Positions 54,243 to 62,690 of a DNA stretch of 64,000 nucleotides are shown here, piece by piece (the first letter of the stretch is position 1; each line of letters begins with the position of its first letter). The stretch is from Asticcacaulis sp. (GTDB lineage Bacteria > Pseudomonadota > Alphaproteobacteria > Caulobacterales > Caulobacteraceae): the NCBI GenBank assembly GCA_024707255.1, contig JANQAC010000001.1, positions 310,001 to 374,000 of the forward strand, in the 5' to 3' direction. Under the pieces are notes generated by a model. That model did not search any database and had not been told where the DNA came from. It was given only the letters and a program-made list of their open reading frames with translations. Made by a program: the position numbers and the translations under genes.

Positions 54243-54425
54243 ACTGGGGCAGGTCTCCTGGCTTGCGCCTCAATGCGCCGAACCACCTTCCCAGGCTGTC
54301 ACCCAGTGGATTTTGGCTCGGAACTCCGCGCTTACAGTTGCGGGAACAGCGCCGGATTTAAACCGGCTTCCCTCTTAGCTCCCGGCACACGAATGCGACG
54401 GCAGACCTCAGTCATAGGGAGGTTA
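54243..54425 (-). promoter_or_regulatory. Cobalamin (B12) riboswitch controlling metE
   Basis: On the minus strand the conserved core is plain: GAGGGAAGCCGGTTTAAATC, then CCCGCAACTGTAAGCG, then the GGTGACAGCCTGGGAAGG segment and the 3' element AAGCCAGGAGACCTGCC. This order is diagnostic for the AdoCbl-type riboswitch. It lies about 110 bp upstream of the metE start. Whether it ends transcription or hides the ribosome site cannot be told, as no clear T-tract follows. Confidence 0.96.
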
Positions 54426-54454
54426 GCGCCTCATTTTGACAGAGTCAATAAAGA

Positions 54455-54472
54455 TATAAAGATATCTTTATA
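54455..54472. promoter_or_regulatory. Perfect 18-bp palindrome in the metE promoter region
   Basis: TATAAAGATATCTTTATA, with an extra half unit (ATAAAGAT) next to it. It lies 30 bp upstream of the riboswitch. A TTGACA hexamer on the minus strand (54485-54490) suits a -35 element, placing the palindrome over the -10 region. It resembles the operators I remember for ArsR-type SahR regulators of methionine genes; that link is from memory. Confidence 0.75.
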
Positions 54473-54578
54473 TGATTATATAATTGTCAAAAGAGACGGG
54501 ATGGCCGCCCCCCTTGCCTTTGACCGCCATTCCGAGTAGGAACGCCGCCAACTCAAACGAAATTGACAAGTTGTATCC

Positions 54579-55148
54579 ATGCCGAAAATCAACGCCAACC
54601 AGATCAAGCCCGGTCAGGTGCTCGAATATCAGAACGGTCTGTGGACCGTGGTCAAGACCGAACACGTCAAGCCCGGCAAGGGCGGCGCCTTCGCGCAGGT
54701 CGAACTGAAGAACCTGATCACCGGCACCAAGCTCAACGAGCGCCTGCGTTCGGAAGAAACCGTCGAGCGCGTCACGCTGGAACAGCGCGAGCACTCCTAC
54801 CTCTACGAAGACGGCGACATGCTCGTTTTCATGGACCAGAACAATTACGAGCAGATCAGCCTCAGCAAGGACTGGGTTGGTGAAGACCAGGTCCAGTACC
54901 TGCACGACGGCATGATCGTCACCATCGAATTCCACGAAGAACGCGCCATCGGCATGACCCTGCCGGATACGGTCGTTCTGGAAGTGATGGAAACCGAGCC
55001 GACCATCAAGGGCCAGACCGCCTCTTCCTCCTACAAGCCGGCCAAGGCCAGCAACGGTATGCGCGTCATGATCCCGCCGTTCATGGGCGTGGGCGAACGC
55101 ATCGTCGTCTCGACCGAGACCGGCGAATATATGAAAAGAGCTGATTAA
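54579..55148 (+). CDS. efp: Translation elongation factor P
   Basis: 189 residues, standard EF-P with three beta-barrel domains. The loop that carries the modified residue reads [11 protein letters not shown], with Lys at about 33, so it may be lysylated (EpmA type). The other conserved parts are [20 protein letters not shown] and the C-terminal [16 protein letters not shown]. It relieves ribosomes stalled at polyproline. Divergent from metE. Confidence 0.96.
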   Translation: MPKINANQIKPGQVLEYQNGLWTVVKTEHVKPGKGGAFAQVELKNLITGTKLNERLRSEETVERVTLEQREHSYLYEDGDMLVFMDQNNYEQISLSKDWVGEDQVQYLHDGMIVTIEFHEERAIGMTLPDTVVLEVMETEPTIKGQTASSSYKPAKASNGMRVMIPPFMGVGERIVVSTETGEYMKRAD

Positions 55149-55165
55149 TACAGATTGCGCCCCCT

Positions 55166-55240
55166 TTATCCTCCCCTGCAAAGCGGGGGAGGTGACAGCG
55201 CGAAGCCCGGAGGGCTGGTGTCGCTGACGGAGGGGGCTTT
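55166..55240. repeat. Dispersed palindromic repeat (GGGGGAGGTG / GACGGAGGGGG family)
   Basis: Contains TCCTCCCCTGCAAAGCGGGG, then a second hairpin and ends GTCGCTGACGGAGGGGGC with a TTTTT tail. It follows efp and may act as its terminator. Confidence 0.78.
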
Positions 55241-55259
55241 TTGAATTCGGCATTATTAC

Positions 55260-55330
55260 CCCTCCGTCGCGGACTTCGCTCAAGAGGGCGAGCGCCGTGC
55301 CACCTCCCCATTTGAGAAATGGGGAGGAGA
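55260..55330. repeat. Dispersed palindromic repeat, inverted copy
   Basis: Starts CCCTCCGTCGCGGACTTCGC and ends with hairpin CCTCCCCATTT / AAATGGGGAGG. It is an oppositely oriented, somewhat different member of the family, 20 bp from the previous one. The pair lies between efp and suhB. Confidence 0.78.
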
Positions 55331-55363
55331 TTAAATTGTAAATCCCCTTTAAAGGCCCTTCCC

Positions 55364-56167
55364 ATGGTGACCGTACTTCAATCCTCTCTCATTCAGGTTA
55401 TGGTCGGCGCCGTGCGCAAGGCCTGCAAGGGCGTGGCCCGCGACTTCGGTGAGATCACCGAATTGCAGGTCTCGAAGAAGGGCCCCGGTGATTTCGTCAC
55501 CGCCGCCGACAAGCGTGTCGAGGCCGCCCTTAAGGAAGAACTGCTGCGCGTTCGCCCCGGCTATGGTTTCCTGGGCGAAGAATCCGGCGAGGTCATCGGC
55601 ACCGACAAGACCCACCGCTGGATCGTCGATCCCATCGACGGCACCACCAATTTCATGCACGGCATTCCGCATTTCGCCTGCACCATCGCCCTGGAACGTG
55701 AAAACGAAATCGTCGCCGGCGTCACCTTCAATCCGGTGACCAACGACCTCTACTGGGCCGAAAAGGGCAAGGGCGCCTATCACAACGACCGCCGCCTGCG
55801 CGTCTCCGGCCGCAAAACGCTGGATGATGCCCTGATCGGCACCGGCCTGCCCTTTATTGGCAAGGCAGGCCATGCCCAGGCGCTCAAGGAACTGCACCAG
55901 ATCATGCAGCGCACGGTCGGCATCCGCCGCAACGGCGCCGCCTCTCTGGATCTCGCCTGGGTAGCGGCGGGTCAGCTTGACGCGTTCTGGGAACGCGGCC
56001 TGAAGCCGTGGGACATGGCGGCCGGCCTGCTGTTCATCCATGAAGCCGGCGGCAAGTTCGGCGCGATCGACAATGACGAGCGCAGCCCGCTCCTCACCGG
56101 CGACCTTATCTGCGGCAATCTGGAGCTTTATCCGCTGCTGCTGGAAAAGCTGCACCTGGCCAAATAG
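55364..56167 (+). CDS. suhB: Inositol-1-monophosphatase family protein
   Basis: 267 residues with the IMPase metal motifs: GDFVTAADKRVE, GEESGEV, WIVDPIDGTTNFMHGIPHFA (in two parts) and LKPWDMAAGLLFIHEAGG. SuhB-type enzymes hydrolyse inositol monophosphate and in enterobacteria also assist rRNA antitermination. The start at 55364 has AAAGG upstream; the longer frame to 55319 begins inside the repeat. Confidence 0.93.
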   Translation: MVTVLQSSLIQVMVGAVRKACKGVARDFGEITELQVSKKGPGDFVTAADKRVEAALKEELLRVRPGYGFLGEESGEVIGTDKTHRWIVDPIDGTTNFMHGIPHFACTIALERENEIVAGVTFNPVTNDLYWAEKGKGAYHNDRRLRVSGRKTLDDALIGTGLPFIGKAGHAQALKELHQIMQRTVGIRRNGAASLDLAWVAAGQLDAFWERGLKPWDMAAGLLFIHEAGGKFGAIDNDERSPLLTGDLICGNLELYPLLLEKLHLAK

Positions 56168-56244
56168 CCTATTGATATTACAAATGAAATAACTTGACGG
56201 CGGACGATTTCCGGCAACTACTCTGCAAAAACAGAGAGGATACC

Positions 56245-57204
56245 ATGGGAATCACCCGCCGTTTTGCTTTGGCCGCCGGCGCGGCCGCCTTTGCCCTGCC
56301 TGCCTTTGCTCTCCCCACCTTGGCACATGCCGAAGACACGCCGATTGCCCGCTCTTCCGGGGGCGCCATTCTCGGCGAAGGCCCCCTGTGGTCCGCGGCT
56401 GACAATACCGTTTACTGGGTCGATATCCGGGGCAAGAAACTGAATGCCCTGAGACTGAGCGACAACAGCGCTCAAAGCTGGGACATGCCCGACCTGATCG
56501 ACTGGATCGTGCTGCGGAAATCAGGCGGCTTCCTGGTCGCCATCCTGCGTACCGTCCATGCCCTGACGCTCGATCCCTTCAGCCTGACCCCGCTGTTTAC
56601 CATCGAAGCCGACAAGACCGACAACCGTCTGAACGACGCCAAGGTGGATGCGAAAGGTCGGCTGTGGACCGGCACCATGCATATGCCGTTCAAGGAAAAG
56701 ACCGCCGCCTTCTATCGCATCGATACCGACCTGAGCATCCATCAAGTCGATGCCCCCTACCTCTGCACCAATGGCCCAGCTTTCTCGAAGGACGGTCGGA
56801 CGCTTTACCATAACGAAACCAGCGAAGGCTTCGTCTATGCTTTCGATGTGCTGGCGGATGGATCCCTTTCCAACCGCCATGTTTTTGCGAAATTTGCCGA
56901 AGGCGTCGGCTTGCCGGACGGCATTACCACCGACGCCGATGACGGTGTCTGGGTGGCGCATTACGGCGGCAGCCGCATCAGCCGCTATACGCCTGATGGC
57001 CAGCTCGATTTCGATATCATGATCCCGGCAAAACAGGTCACCAGCCTAACCTTCGCCGGCCCGGATCTCGACCGCCTGTTCATCACCTCCGCAGCCCAGC
57101 CGCCAGTCGATACCGATGACCCGCACGCCGGCACATTGTGGGAAATTCCGAAAGCCCTTCTGCGCGGCCATAAGGGGCTGCCGACCAACGCCTTCGCGGG
57201 ATAG
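56245..57204 (+). CDS. SMP-30/gluconolactonase family protein, exported
   Basis: 319 residues with a Tat-like signal (MGITRRFALAAGAAAFALPA). The six-bladed propeller carries the metal ligands of the family: Glu in GEGPLWSAADNTVYWVD, Asn in DNRLNDAKVDAKGR and Asp in GLPDGITTDADDGVWVA. These enzymes open sugar lactones. GAGGATACC lies before the start. The next gene is a close paralogue. Confidence 0.9.
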   Translation: MGITRRFALAAGAAAFALPAFALPTLAHAEDTPIARSSGGAILGEGPLWSAADNTVYWVDIRGKKLNALRLSDNSAQSWDMPDLIDWIVLRKSGGFLVAILRTVHALTLDPFSLTPLFTIEADKTDNRLNDAKVDAKGRLWTGTMHMPFKEKTAAFYRIDTDLSIHQVDAPYLCTNGPAFSKDGRTLYHNETSEGFVYAFDVLADGSLSNRHVFAKFAEGVGLPDGITTDADDGVWVAHYGGSRISRYTPDGQLDFDIMIPAKQVTSLTFAGPDLDRLFITSAAQPPVDTDDPHAGTLWEIPKALLRGHKGLPTNAFAG

Positions 57205-57293
57205 ATCAGGCGGAAACCTCATTCCTGATTGGGGAAACAGCTTGCCGACTCAGTTGGTAAAGTGCCAATTCATTCGCGTTGCAGAATGATGAA

Positions 57294-58262
57294 ATGATGA
57301 AGATTACCCGTCGTAGCGTATTGATTTCGGGCGCAGCCGCCGGAGGCGCCATTGGATTGACTGCCCTCGCCTTGCCCACACTGGACAATGCGCCCGCGCT
57401 CATTCGCCGTTCCCCGCCAGGCGCGATCCTCGCGGATGAACCCTTGTGGTCGGCACGGGATAACACCCTTTACTGGGTCGATATTCGCGGCAAAACGCTT
57501 CACGCCCTGTCATTGACGGATGCCAGCACAAAGTCCTGGACAATGCCGGGCCTGATGGACTGGGTCGTATTGCGGGAAAAAGGCGGTTTCCTGGTCGCTA
57601 TTCTGCGCACGGTCTACACCCTTACGCTTAACCCCTTTCTGCTGACGCCGCTTTTCACGATCGAGGCCGATAAAACAGAAAACCGGCTGAATGACGCCAA
57701 GGTCGACGCCAAGGGCAGAATATGGACCGGCACCATGCACATGCCCTTCAAGAAAAGGGATGCCGCTCTCTATCGCATCGATACCGACCTGAGCGTTCGC
57801 CTGATGGACGCCCCCTATATCTGCACCAATGGCCCGGCATTCTCGCACGACGGCCGGCATATGTATCACAACGAAACCGGTGAACGCATCATCTACGTTT
57901 TTGATCTGGCTACGGACGGATCGCTTTCCGGCAAACGTATTTTCACCCGGTTTTCCGAAGATGCCGGCCTGCCCGACGGCATGAGGGTGGACGCCGATAA
58001 CGGCCTGTGGGTGGCACATTATGGCGGCGGCCGGGTCAGCCGCTATACGCCGGATGGCCAGCTTGATTTCGATATCAGGGTGCCGGCGAAACAGGTTACC
58101 AGCCTGACCTTCGCCGGTCCGAATCTCGACCGAATGTTCATCACCACCGCCGCCCAGCCCCCCGTGGCTGCCGATGACCGGCTGGCCGGCACGCTGTTCG
58201 AGGTGCCTGTGGCGCTGCTGCGCGGCCACAAGGGCGCGCCGACCAACGCTTTCGCGGGCTAA
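57294..58262 (+). CDS. SMP-30/gluconolactonase family protein, exported (paralogue)
   Basis: About 322 residues, clearly duplicated from its upstream neighbour, with twin-Arg signal MMKITRRSVLISGAAAGGAI. Ligands kept: Glu in DEPLWSARDNTLYWVD, Asn in ENRLNDAKVDAKGR, Asp in GLPDGMRVDADNGLWVA. The start is uncertain among three ATGs within 18 bases. It overlaps the convergent LysR gene by 4 bases. Confidence 0.88.
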   Translation: MMKITRRSVLISGAAAGGAIGLTALALPTLDNAPALIRRSPPGAILADEPLWSARDNTLYWVDIRGKTLHALSLTDASTKSWTMPGLMDWVVLREKGGFLVAILRTVYTLTLNPFLLTPLFTIEADKTENRLNDAKVDAKGRIWTGTMHMPFKKRDAALYRIDTDLSVRLMDAPYICTNGPAFSHDGRHMYHNETGERIIYVFDLATDGSLSGKRIFTRFSEDAGLPDGMRVDADNGLWVAHYGGGRVSRYTPDGQLDFDIRVPAKQVTSLTFAGPNLDRMFITTAAQPPVAADDRLAGTLFEVPVALLRGHKGAPTNAFAG

Positions 58263-59092
58263 TCGCTTAAACGCTCGGTCACAAGTTGCACCAGCGCCCG
58301 CAGCCGCGCCAGTTTCCCCAGGTCGCGGTGATAGCCGAAATACAGGTTTCGTGGCGGTGGCACCTCGCCCAGGTCAACCGTCTCCAGCCCCTCGATTTGC
58401 GCCGCGAGACGGCGCGGCAGGACCGCAAGCCCGGCTCCCATCCGGCACATACGTGCCTGGGCTTCGCGGTTGTTACTGCGGAATATGACCGGCGCGTCTG
58501 GTCGCCTCGCCTTGAGCCAGGCGACATCAGGCATATGGTCCAGAGCCGTATCCATCAGGATCAGCCCCATGTCGCGGTGATCGCTGCCCGCTTTTTTGTA
58601 GACGTCATAGGTCTGGACCAGCAGCCGGCGTTGCCTGATGTCGGGCTCATCAAACGCGCCGATGCGGAAAACCAGGTCGGCTTCGCGCCGCGACAGGCTG
58701 TAAAGCCGCGTATCGGTTACCAGTTCGATCGTTACATCGGGATGCCGGCGGCTGAATTCAGCCAGAATCGGCGTGAGCACATAGGTGCCGAACCATTCCG
58801 AAGCCGACAAACGCAGAAAGCCACTCAGGCGATCCGGCTTGCCGCTGACCTGGCGCGCTATGCCCAGCGCTTCCTCTTCCATCCGTTCCGCATGAGCCAG
58901 CACGGCCTGACCTTCATCGGTCAGGACAAATCCGCCGGACGTGCGCTGAAAGAGGCTCTGCCCCAGAGCCCCTTCAAGCGCCCGCAGGCGACGCCCCAGG
59001 GTCGGTTGGGTCTGACCGATTTGTCGCGCGGCCGCGCCAAGCGTGCCCGCGCGCGCAACCGCCAGAAAGATTTTCAGGTCACTCCAGTCCAT
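58259..59092 (-). CDS. LysR-family transcriptional regulator
   Basis: 277 residues. N-terminal winged HTH, AVARAGTLGAAARQIGQTQP then TLGRRLRALE (about 11-42), and a C-terminal substrate-binding effector domain. It is divergent from the quinone-oxidoreductase-like gene, which is the usual target position, with two direct repeats in the gap. Confidence 0.9.
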   Translation of the reverse strand: MDWSDLKIFLAVARAGTLGAAARQIGQTQPTLGRRLRALEGALGQSLFQRTSGGFVLTDEGQAVLAHAERMEEEALGIARQVSGKPDRLSGFLRLSASEWFGTYVLTPILAEFSRRHPDVTIELVTDTRLYSLSRREADLVFRIGAFDEPDIRQRRLLVQTYDVYKKAGSDHRDMGLILMDTALDHMPDVAWLKARRPDAPVIFRSNNREAQARMCRMGAGLAVLPRRLAAQIEGLETVDLGEVPPPRNLYFGYHRDLGKLARLRALVQLVTERLSD

Positions 59093-59122
59093 GACGCCTC
59101 AATCAATTTTGCACGACGACTA

Positions 59123-59159
59123 TGCATGAATAGCGATTTCAAATCAAATTTGCATGAAT
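59123..59159. promoter_or_regulatory. Direct repeats in the LysR/oxidoreductase divergent gap
   Basis: TGCATGAAT occurs at 59123-59131 and 59151-59159, 28 bp apart start to start. It is a candidate site for the divergent LysR regulator. Confidence 0.6.
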
Positions 59160-59191
59160 TAAAGTGGCGTCATTCACGAAAGGATACTGTC

Positions 59192-60162
59192 ATGCGCGCC
59201 GCCCTCCTCACCGCAGCCCAGGCCGATTTCACCCTTGCCGATTTGCCCAAGCCCGAACCAAAAGCTGGAGAGGTGCGCGTGCGCATCAAAGCCAGCGGCG
59301 TCAATCCACTCGATACCAAGATACGCGCCGGAGTCGCGGCCCATGCGCGCCAGCCCTTGCCGGCCGTGCTCGGCATGGATCTGGCCGGCGTGGTGGAAAC
59401 CGTCGGTGACGGCGTCACCGCCTTCAAGCCCGGTGATGAGGTTTACGGCATGGCCACGGGCATTGGCGGCCTTCAAGGTTCCCAGGCGGAATATGCCGCC
59501 GTCGACGCGGATTTTCTGGCGCTGAAGCCCGCCGCGCTTGATTTTCGTCAGGCCGCTGCCCTGCCTCTGGTGGTCATTACGGCCTGGGAGGGGCTGGTGG
59601 ATCACGCCCGCCTCCAGCCGGGCCAGACGGTCCTGGTTCTGGGCGGCGCCGGCGGAGTCGGCCATGTGACGGTGCAAATCGCCCGGGCAATGGGCGCGAA
59701 GGTGTTCGCCACGGCCTCCCGAAAGGACTTCGACTACCGGCCTCGATCGGCGCCACGCCGATTGACCGTGATATGCCGGTCGCTGACCTGGTCGCGCAAT
59801 ATTCCGGCGGCGAAGGCTTCGATATCGTCTATGATACCGTCGGCGGCCCGGCCATCGACATGGCCTTCGAGGCGGTGAAGGTTCGCGGCCACGTCACCAG
59901 CGCCCTGGGACGCGAGGCGCACAATCTGGCGCCGCTCTCCCTCCGGGCCGCCACCTATTCGGCAGTCTTCACCCTGCTGCCCCTGCTGACAGGCAAGGGC
60001 CGCAAACACCATGGCGATATCCTGCGTGACATCGCCCAACTGGTCAATGCGGGCCAGATAATACCGCGCCTCGATCCGCGCCGGTTTGGATTGGCGGACG
60101 TTACCGCCGCCCATGCCGCCGTCACCGGCAAACCGGCCGGCAAGGTCATCATCGATATATAG
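59192..60162 (+). pseudogene. NADPH:quinone oxidoreductase / zinc-free alcohol dehydrogenase-like, one frameshift
   Basis: Two frames joined give about 323 residues. The first part (from 59192, AAGGA 8 bases upstream) has MRAALLTAAQADFTLADL, SGVNPLDTKIRAG, VLGMDLAGVVETVGDGV and the NADPH site VLVLGGAGGVGHVTVQIARA, up to ATASRKDFDY. The second has SIGATPIDRDMPVADLVAQY to GKPAGKVIIDI. One base is missing at about 59738-59746. All family motifs are retained. It could be a sequencing error or a fresh mutation. Confidence 0.85.
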
Positions 60163-60190
60163 ATGGTGCGCTTGCCGGCAGGCCAAGGGG

Positions 60191-60625
60191 TCAGGCCGGA
60201 ACGAGGTCCGCCGCCAGATAGCCGAGGATCGCTGTCCAGCCCTTGATATGGCCGTCGCGGGCGTCTTCACTGCGGAACTTGACCTGTTTCAGCGTAATCT
60301 CGGTCTGGCCCGGCGCCGGCTCGGCGAAATCGATCGTCACCACGCTGTCATCGAGCGAATGCGGCGATTCCCAGGTGAAGGACAGCCGCGTATGGGGCGA
60401 TACCTCCAGATAGGTGCCGGAATGCGGGATTTCGCGCTCCGGCGTGACCATCACGATCCTGAAACGCCCGCCCTTGACCGGATCGGTCGTGACATGGGCA
60501 GCTTCCACGCCATCGGCGGCCGTGCGCATGAATTTCGCCAGGGTCGCCGGCGACAGCCAGGCATTGAATACGGCCTCGCGCGGGGCGGCAATGGTACGGT
60601 TTACGGTTAGTTCAAGCTCACTCAT
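60191..60625 (-). CDS. SRPBCC (AHSA1-like) domain protein
   Basis: 144 residues of the START/Bet v1-like fold: LTVNRTIAAPREAVFNAWLS at the start, GRFRIVMVTPEREIPHSGTY in the middle, and ITLKQVKF then GWTAILGYLA at the end. It binds small hydrophobic ligands. It overlaps the ArsR gene by 8 bases, a common pairing. Confidence 0.88.
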   Translation of the reverse strand: MSELELTVNRTIAAPREAVFNAWLSPATLAKFMRTAADGVEAAHVTTDPVKGGRFRIVMVTPEREIPHSGTYLEVSPHTRLSFTWESPHSLDDSVVTIDFAEPAPGQTEITLKQVKFRSEDARDGHIKGWTAILGYLAADLVPA

Positions 60626-60953
60626 CAGGTTTCTCCTTAGATAAGAGTATGTTTTCCAGCGCAGCCAGGCGCAGGTCCCAGATCGACTTCAGTTGCCCGA
60701 ACCAGCTCTCAGTCAGCCGCAGCGGTTCGAGCGCCGCGGTGAGGAAATGCTCGCGGCCCAAGGTCTGGCGAGTGACAAGCCCGGCCTCCTCCAGCACCTT
60801 GATGTGCTTGGAGACGGCATTGAGGGACATGTCGAAATGCGCGGCGAGCGCGGTCACTCTCATCGCCCCTTCCTGAACAAGGAGCGTGAGGATGTGCCGT
60901 CGCGTGGTATCGCCAACGGCCTTCAGTATGCGTGACAGATCATCGTCGTTCAT
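60618..60953 (-). CDS. ArsR-family transcriptional regulator
   Basis: 111 residues. Winged HTH with RVTALAAHFDMSLNAVSKHI (about 32-51), then KVLEEAGLVTRQTLGREHFL. There are no Cys residues, so it is not a metal sensor of the classical type. It is coupled to the SRPBCC gene, which it probably represses together with itself through the two palindromes at 60956-61011. Confidence 0.9.
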   Translation of the reverse strand: MNDDDLSRILKAVGDTTRRHILTLLVQEGAMRVTALAAHFDMSLNAVSKHIKVLEEAGLVTRQTLGREHFLTAALEPLRLTESWFGQLKSIWDLRLAALENILLSKEKPDE

Positions 60954-60955
60954 TT

Positions 60956-61011
60956 ATTCACCCATTTAGTTGAATATATGAACGCAATGAATTAGTCAAC
61001 CATTTGGATGA
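60956..61011. promoter_or_regulatory. Two ArsR-type operator-like palindromes
   Basis: ATTCACCCATTTAGTTGAAT (60956-60975) and TCAACCATTTGGATGA (60996-61011), both near-palindromes of the form TCA-CCA-TGG-TGA. Their centres are 38 bp apart. The first ends 3 bp from the ArsR start codon. Confidence 0.68.
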
Positions 61012-61031
61012 ATATTTTCAGTCGAATGGAT

Positions 61032-61637
61032 TTAACGCGGGATCAGGCCCGCAAAGGACGCCCGGACGAGTTGCTCGACCTCATGGTCATTGACCAGGCC
61101 GTGCCCGGTCAGGAGCCGCATGATAAGCGGGCCATAAATAATATCCAGCGCCAGTTCGACGCCATAGCAACCGTCTATATCGCCGCGCGCCACGCCGCGT
61201 TCGTGGATGACATGCAGGCCGGCACGCCGCCGGCTGAGGAACCTTTCCCGGTAAAGCGCCAGCAGGTCCGGCGAGTTCAGGCACTCCCCCCAAAGCTGCA
61301 TGATGCAGGGGCCGATCTTTGGATCGGTATAGAAGCGCGAAATCCCCTGGGCGTTCAGGACGAAATCTTCCACCGCCGAACCGGTATCTGGCACTACGGC
61401 CTGCACCTTGCCGCGACTCAGCAAGGCATCCAGTCCCAGGTGGAGCTTGCTGGGCCACCATTTATAGAGGGTGGCCTTGCTGACACCGGCGCGCGCCGCG
61501 ATGGCATCCATGGTCATATCCTTGAGCCCCACCTCGATCAGCAGATCGATCGTGGTCTGGAGCACCGCCTCTTCCACCGCCTGGCTGCGCGGGCGGCCGG
61601 GTTTACGTTTCGGTTCATTTGCCGCGGGTGTCGTCAC
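61032..61637 (-). CDS. TetR-family transcriptional regulator
   Basis: 201 residues, N-terminal HTH with MTMDAIAARAGVSKATLYKW (about 41-60). The helical C-terminal domain resembles the TetR_C_11 group. It overlaps the SDR gene by 4 bases (ATGA) and lies downstream of it, so regulator and enzyme share a transcript. Ligand unknown. Confidence 0.9.
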   Translation of the reverse strand: MTTPAANEPKRKPGRPRSQAVEEAVLQTTIDLLIEVGLKDMTMDAIAARAGVSKATLYKWWPSKLHLGLDALLSRGKVQAVVPDTGSAVEDFVLNAQGISRFYTDPKIGPCIMQLWGECLNSPDLLALYRERFLSRRRAGLHVIHERGVARGDIDGCYGVELALDIIYGPLIMRLLTGHGLVNDHEVEQLVRASFAGLIPR

Positions 61638-62521
61638 AGAATATGGTCCATCGCCAGGGAAACATCGTGCCAGGCCATATGTTCCTGGCGCAGGCTTTCA
61701 AGCTTTTTCAACGCCTTGTAATAGCCCTTGTGGCCCAAGACCAGACGCAGGGGTGGTTTTTCGGCCGTCAGGGCCTCGATCACCGAACTGACCCCGGCCA
61801 GCGGATACCAGGCGGGATTGCCAAGCGGCACACCCTGGCGCCGGCGCGTCCGGCCGGAGGTGTCATAATAGTCGTCGATCACCCGCTGGCCCACGATCAG
61901 CGAGTCGATCATGAAATCCGAACGAAACGGCACCGGCTCCAGCAGGGTGACGCCGATACCGAGCGGCCCGACCTCTTCGGCCAGCACTTCCGACAAGCCA
62001 TCAATCGCCGACTTGGTGGCGGCGTAAATGCCCCAGCCCGGCCCCTCGCCCGTGATGGCGAAGGTCGACATATTGACGATCTGGCCCGATCTCTGCCGGC
62101 GCATCTGCGGCAAAATAGCACGAGTCATGCGCACAACACCCAGCAGATTGCCTTCGACGGCCTGAAGCACTTCCGCATCGGAAACCTCTTCGATGGCACC
62201 CAGAACCCCCATGCTGGCATTATTGATCAGGAGATCGATGCCGCCAAAATGCGCCACGGCCTGATCCACGGCATACGACACCTGGCCGGCATCGGCGAGA
62301 TCGAGCGAGAGTACCAGCAGGCTGGCATCGCCATCTGGAAACGCCTCGATCACCTTGTCGATATTGGCGGCGGTGGCCACAACCTTGTCGCCGCGCGCCA
62401 GAACCTGGCGCACCAGTTCGAGGCCAAAGCCGCGCGTCAGGTTGGAAATGAACCAGACCCTGGGCTTTGGCGCAGGCATAGATTCAGCCGGCGCAGAGGC
62501 CGCACTCGCAAAAGATGACAT
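61634..62521 (-). CDS. Short-chain dehydrogenase/reductase
   Basis: About 295 residues. Rossmann Gly motif SNLTRGFGLELV, NNASMGV, catalytic Ser in VNMSTFAITG and Tyr-x-x-x-Lys in YAATKSAIDGL. It has a short extra N-terminal region (MSSFASAASAPAES). I prefer the ATG at 62521 with AAGG upstream to the one at 62539. A TetR-type palindrome lies 80 bp upstream. Confidence 0.88.
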   Translation of the reverse strand: MSSFASAASAPAESMPAPKPRVWFISNLTRGFGLELVRQVLARGDKVVATAANIDKVIEAFPDGDASLLVLSLDLADAGQVSYAVDQAVAHFGGIDLLINNASMGVLGAIEEVSDAEVLQAVEGNLLGVVRMTRAILPQMRRQRSGQIVNMSTFAITGEGPGWGIYAATKSAIDGLSEVLAEEVGPLGIGVTLLEPVPFRSDFMIDSLIVGQRVIDDYYDTSGRTRRRQGVPLGNPAWYPLAGVSSVIEALTAEKPPLRLVLGHKGYYKALKKLESLRQEHMAWHDVSLAMDHIL

Positions 62522-62598
62522 TCGCTTCAGACCTTCCATCTGACGGGCTCAGGCCCGATGCCTCAACCACGGCGGGGTCTGAATGATGGACAATATAT

Positions 62599-62616
62599 AT
62601 ACTATACGTTCAGTAT
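62599..62616. promoter_or_regulatory. TetR-type operator-like palindrome
   Basis: ATACTATACGTTCAGTAT, palindromic except for two central pairs. It is upstream of the SDR-TetR unit, in an A/T-rich promoter-like stretch. Confidence 0.68.
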
Positions 62617-62690
62617 TTACAATTGGTATCGCTATCACATTTTTATTCACAGGCTGAAGCAGGCCGTGACATCAATATAAGTAACTGAAA

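Noticed and set aside
52430..54361. A 643-codon open frame on the plus strand
   Set aside because: It is antisense to metE and to the riboswitch; the composition (His/Arg/Gln-rich) is typical of shadow frames.
54484..55283. Open frames on both strands over efp and its upstream gap
   Set aside because: EF-P at 54579-55148 explains the coding signal; the others are shadows.
58286..59878. A 530-codon open frame that might look like a fusion protein
   Set aside because: Its first 300 codons are antisense to the LysR gene; only the part from 59192 has oxidoreductase motifs and a ribosome site.
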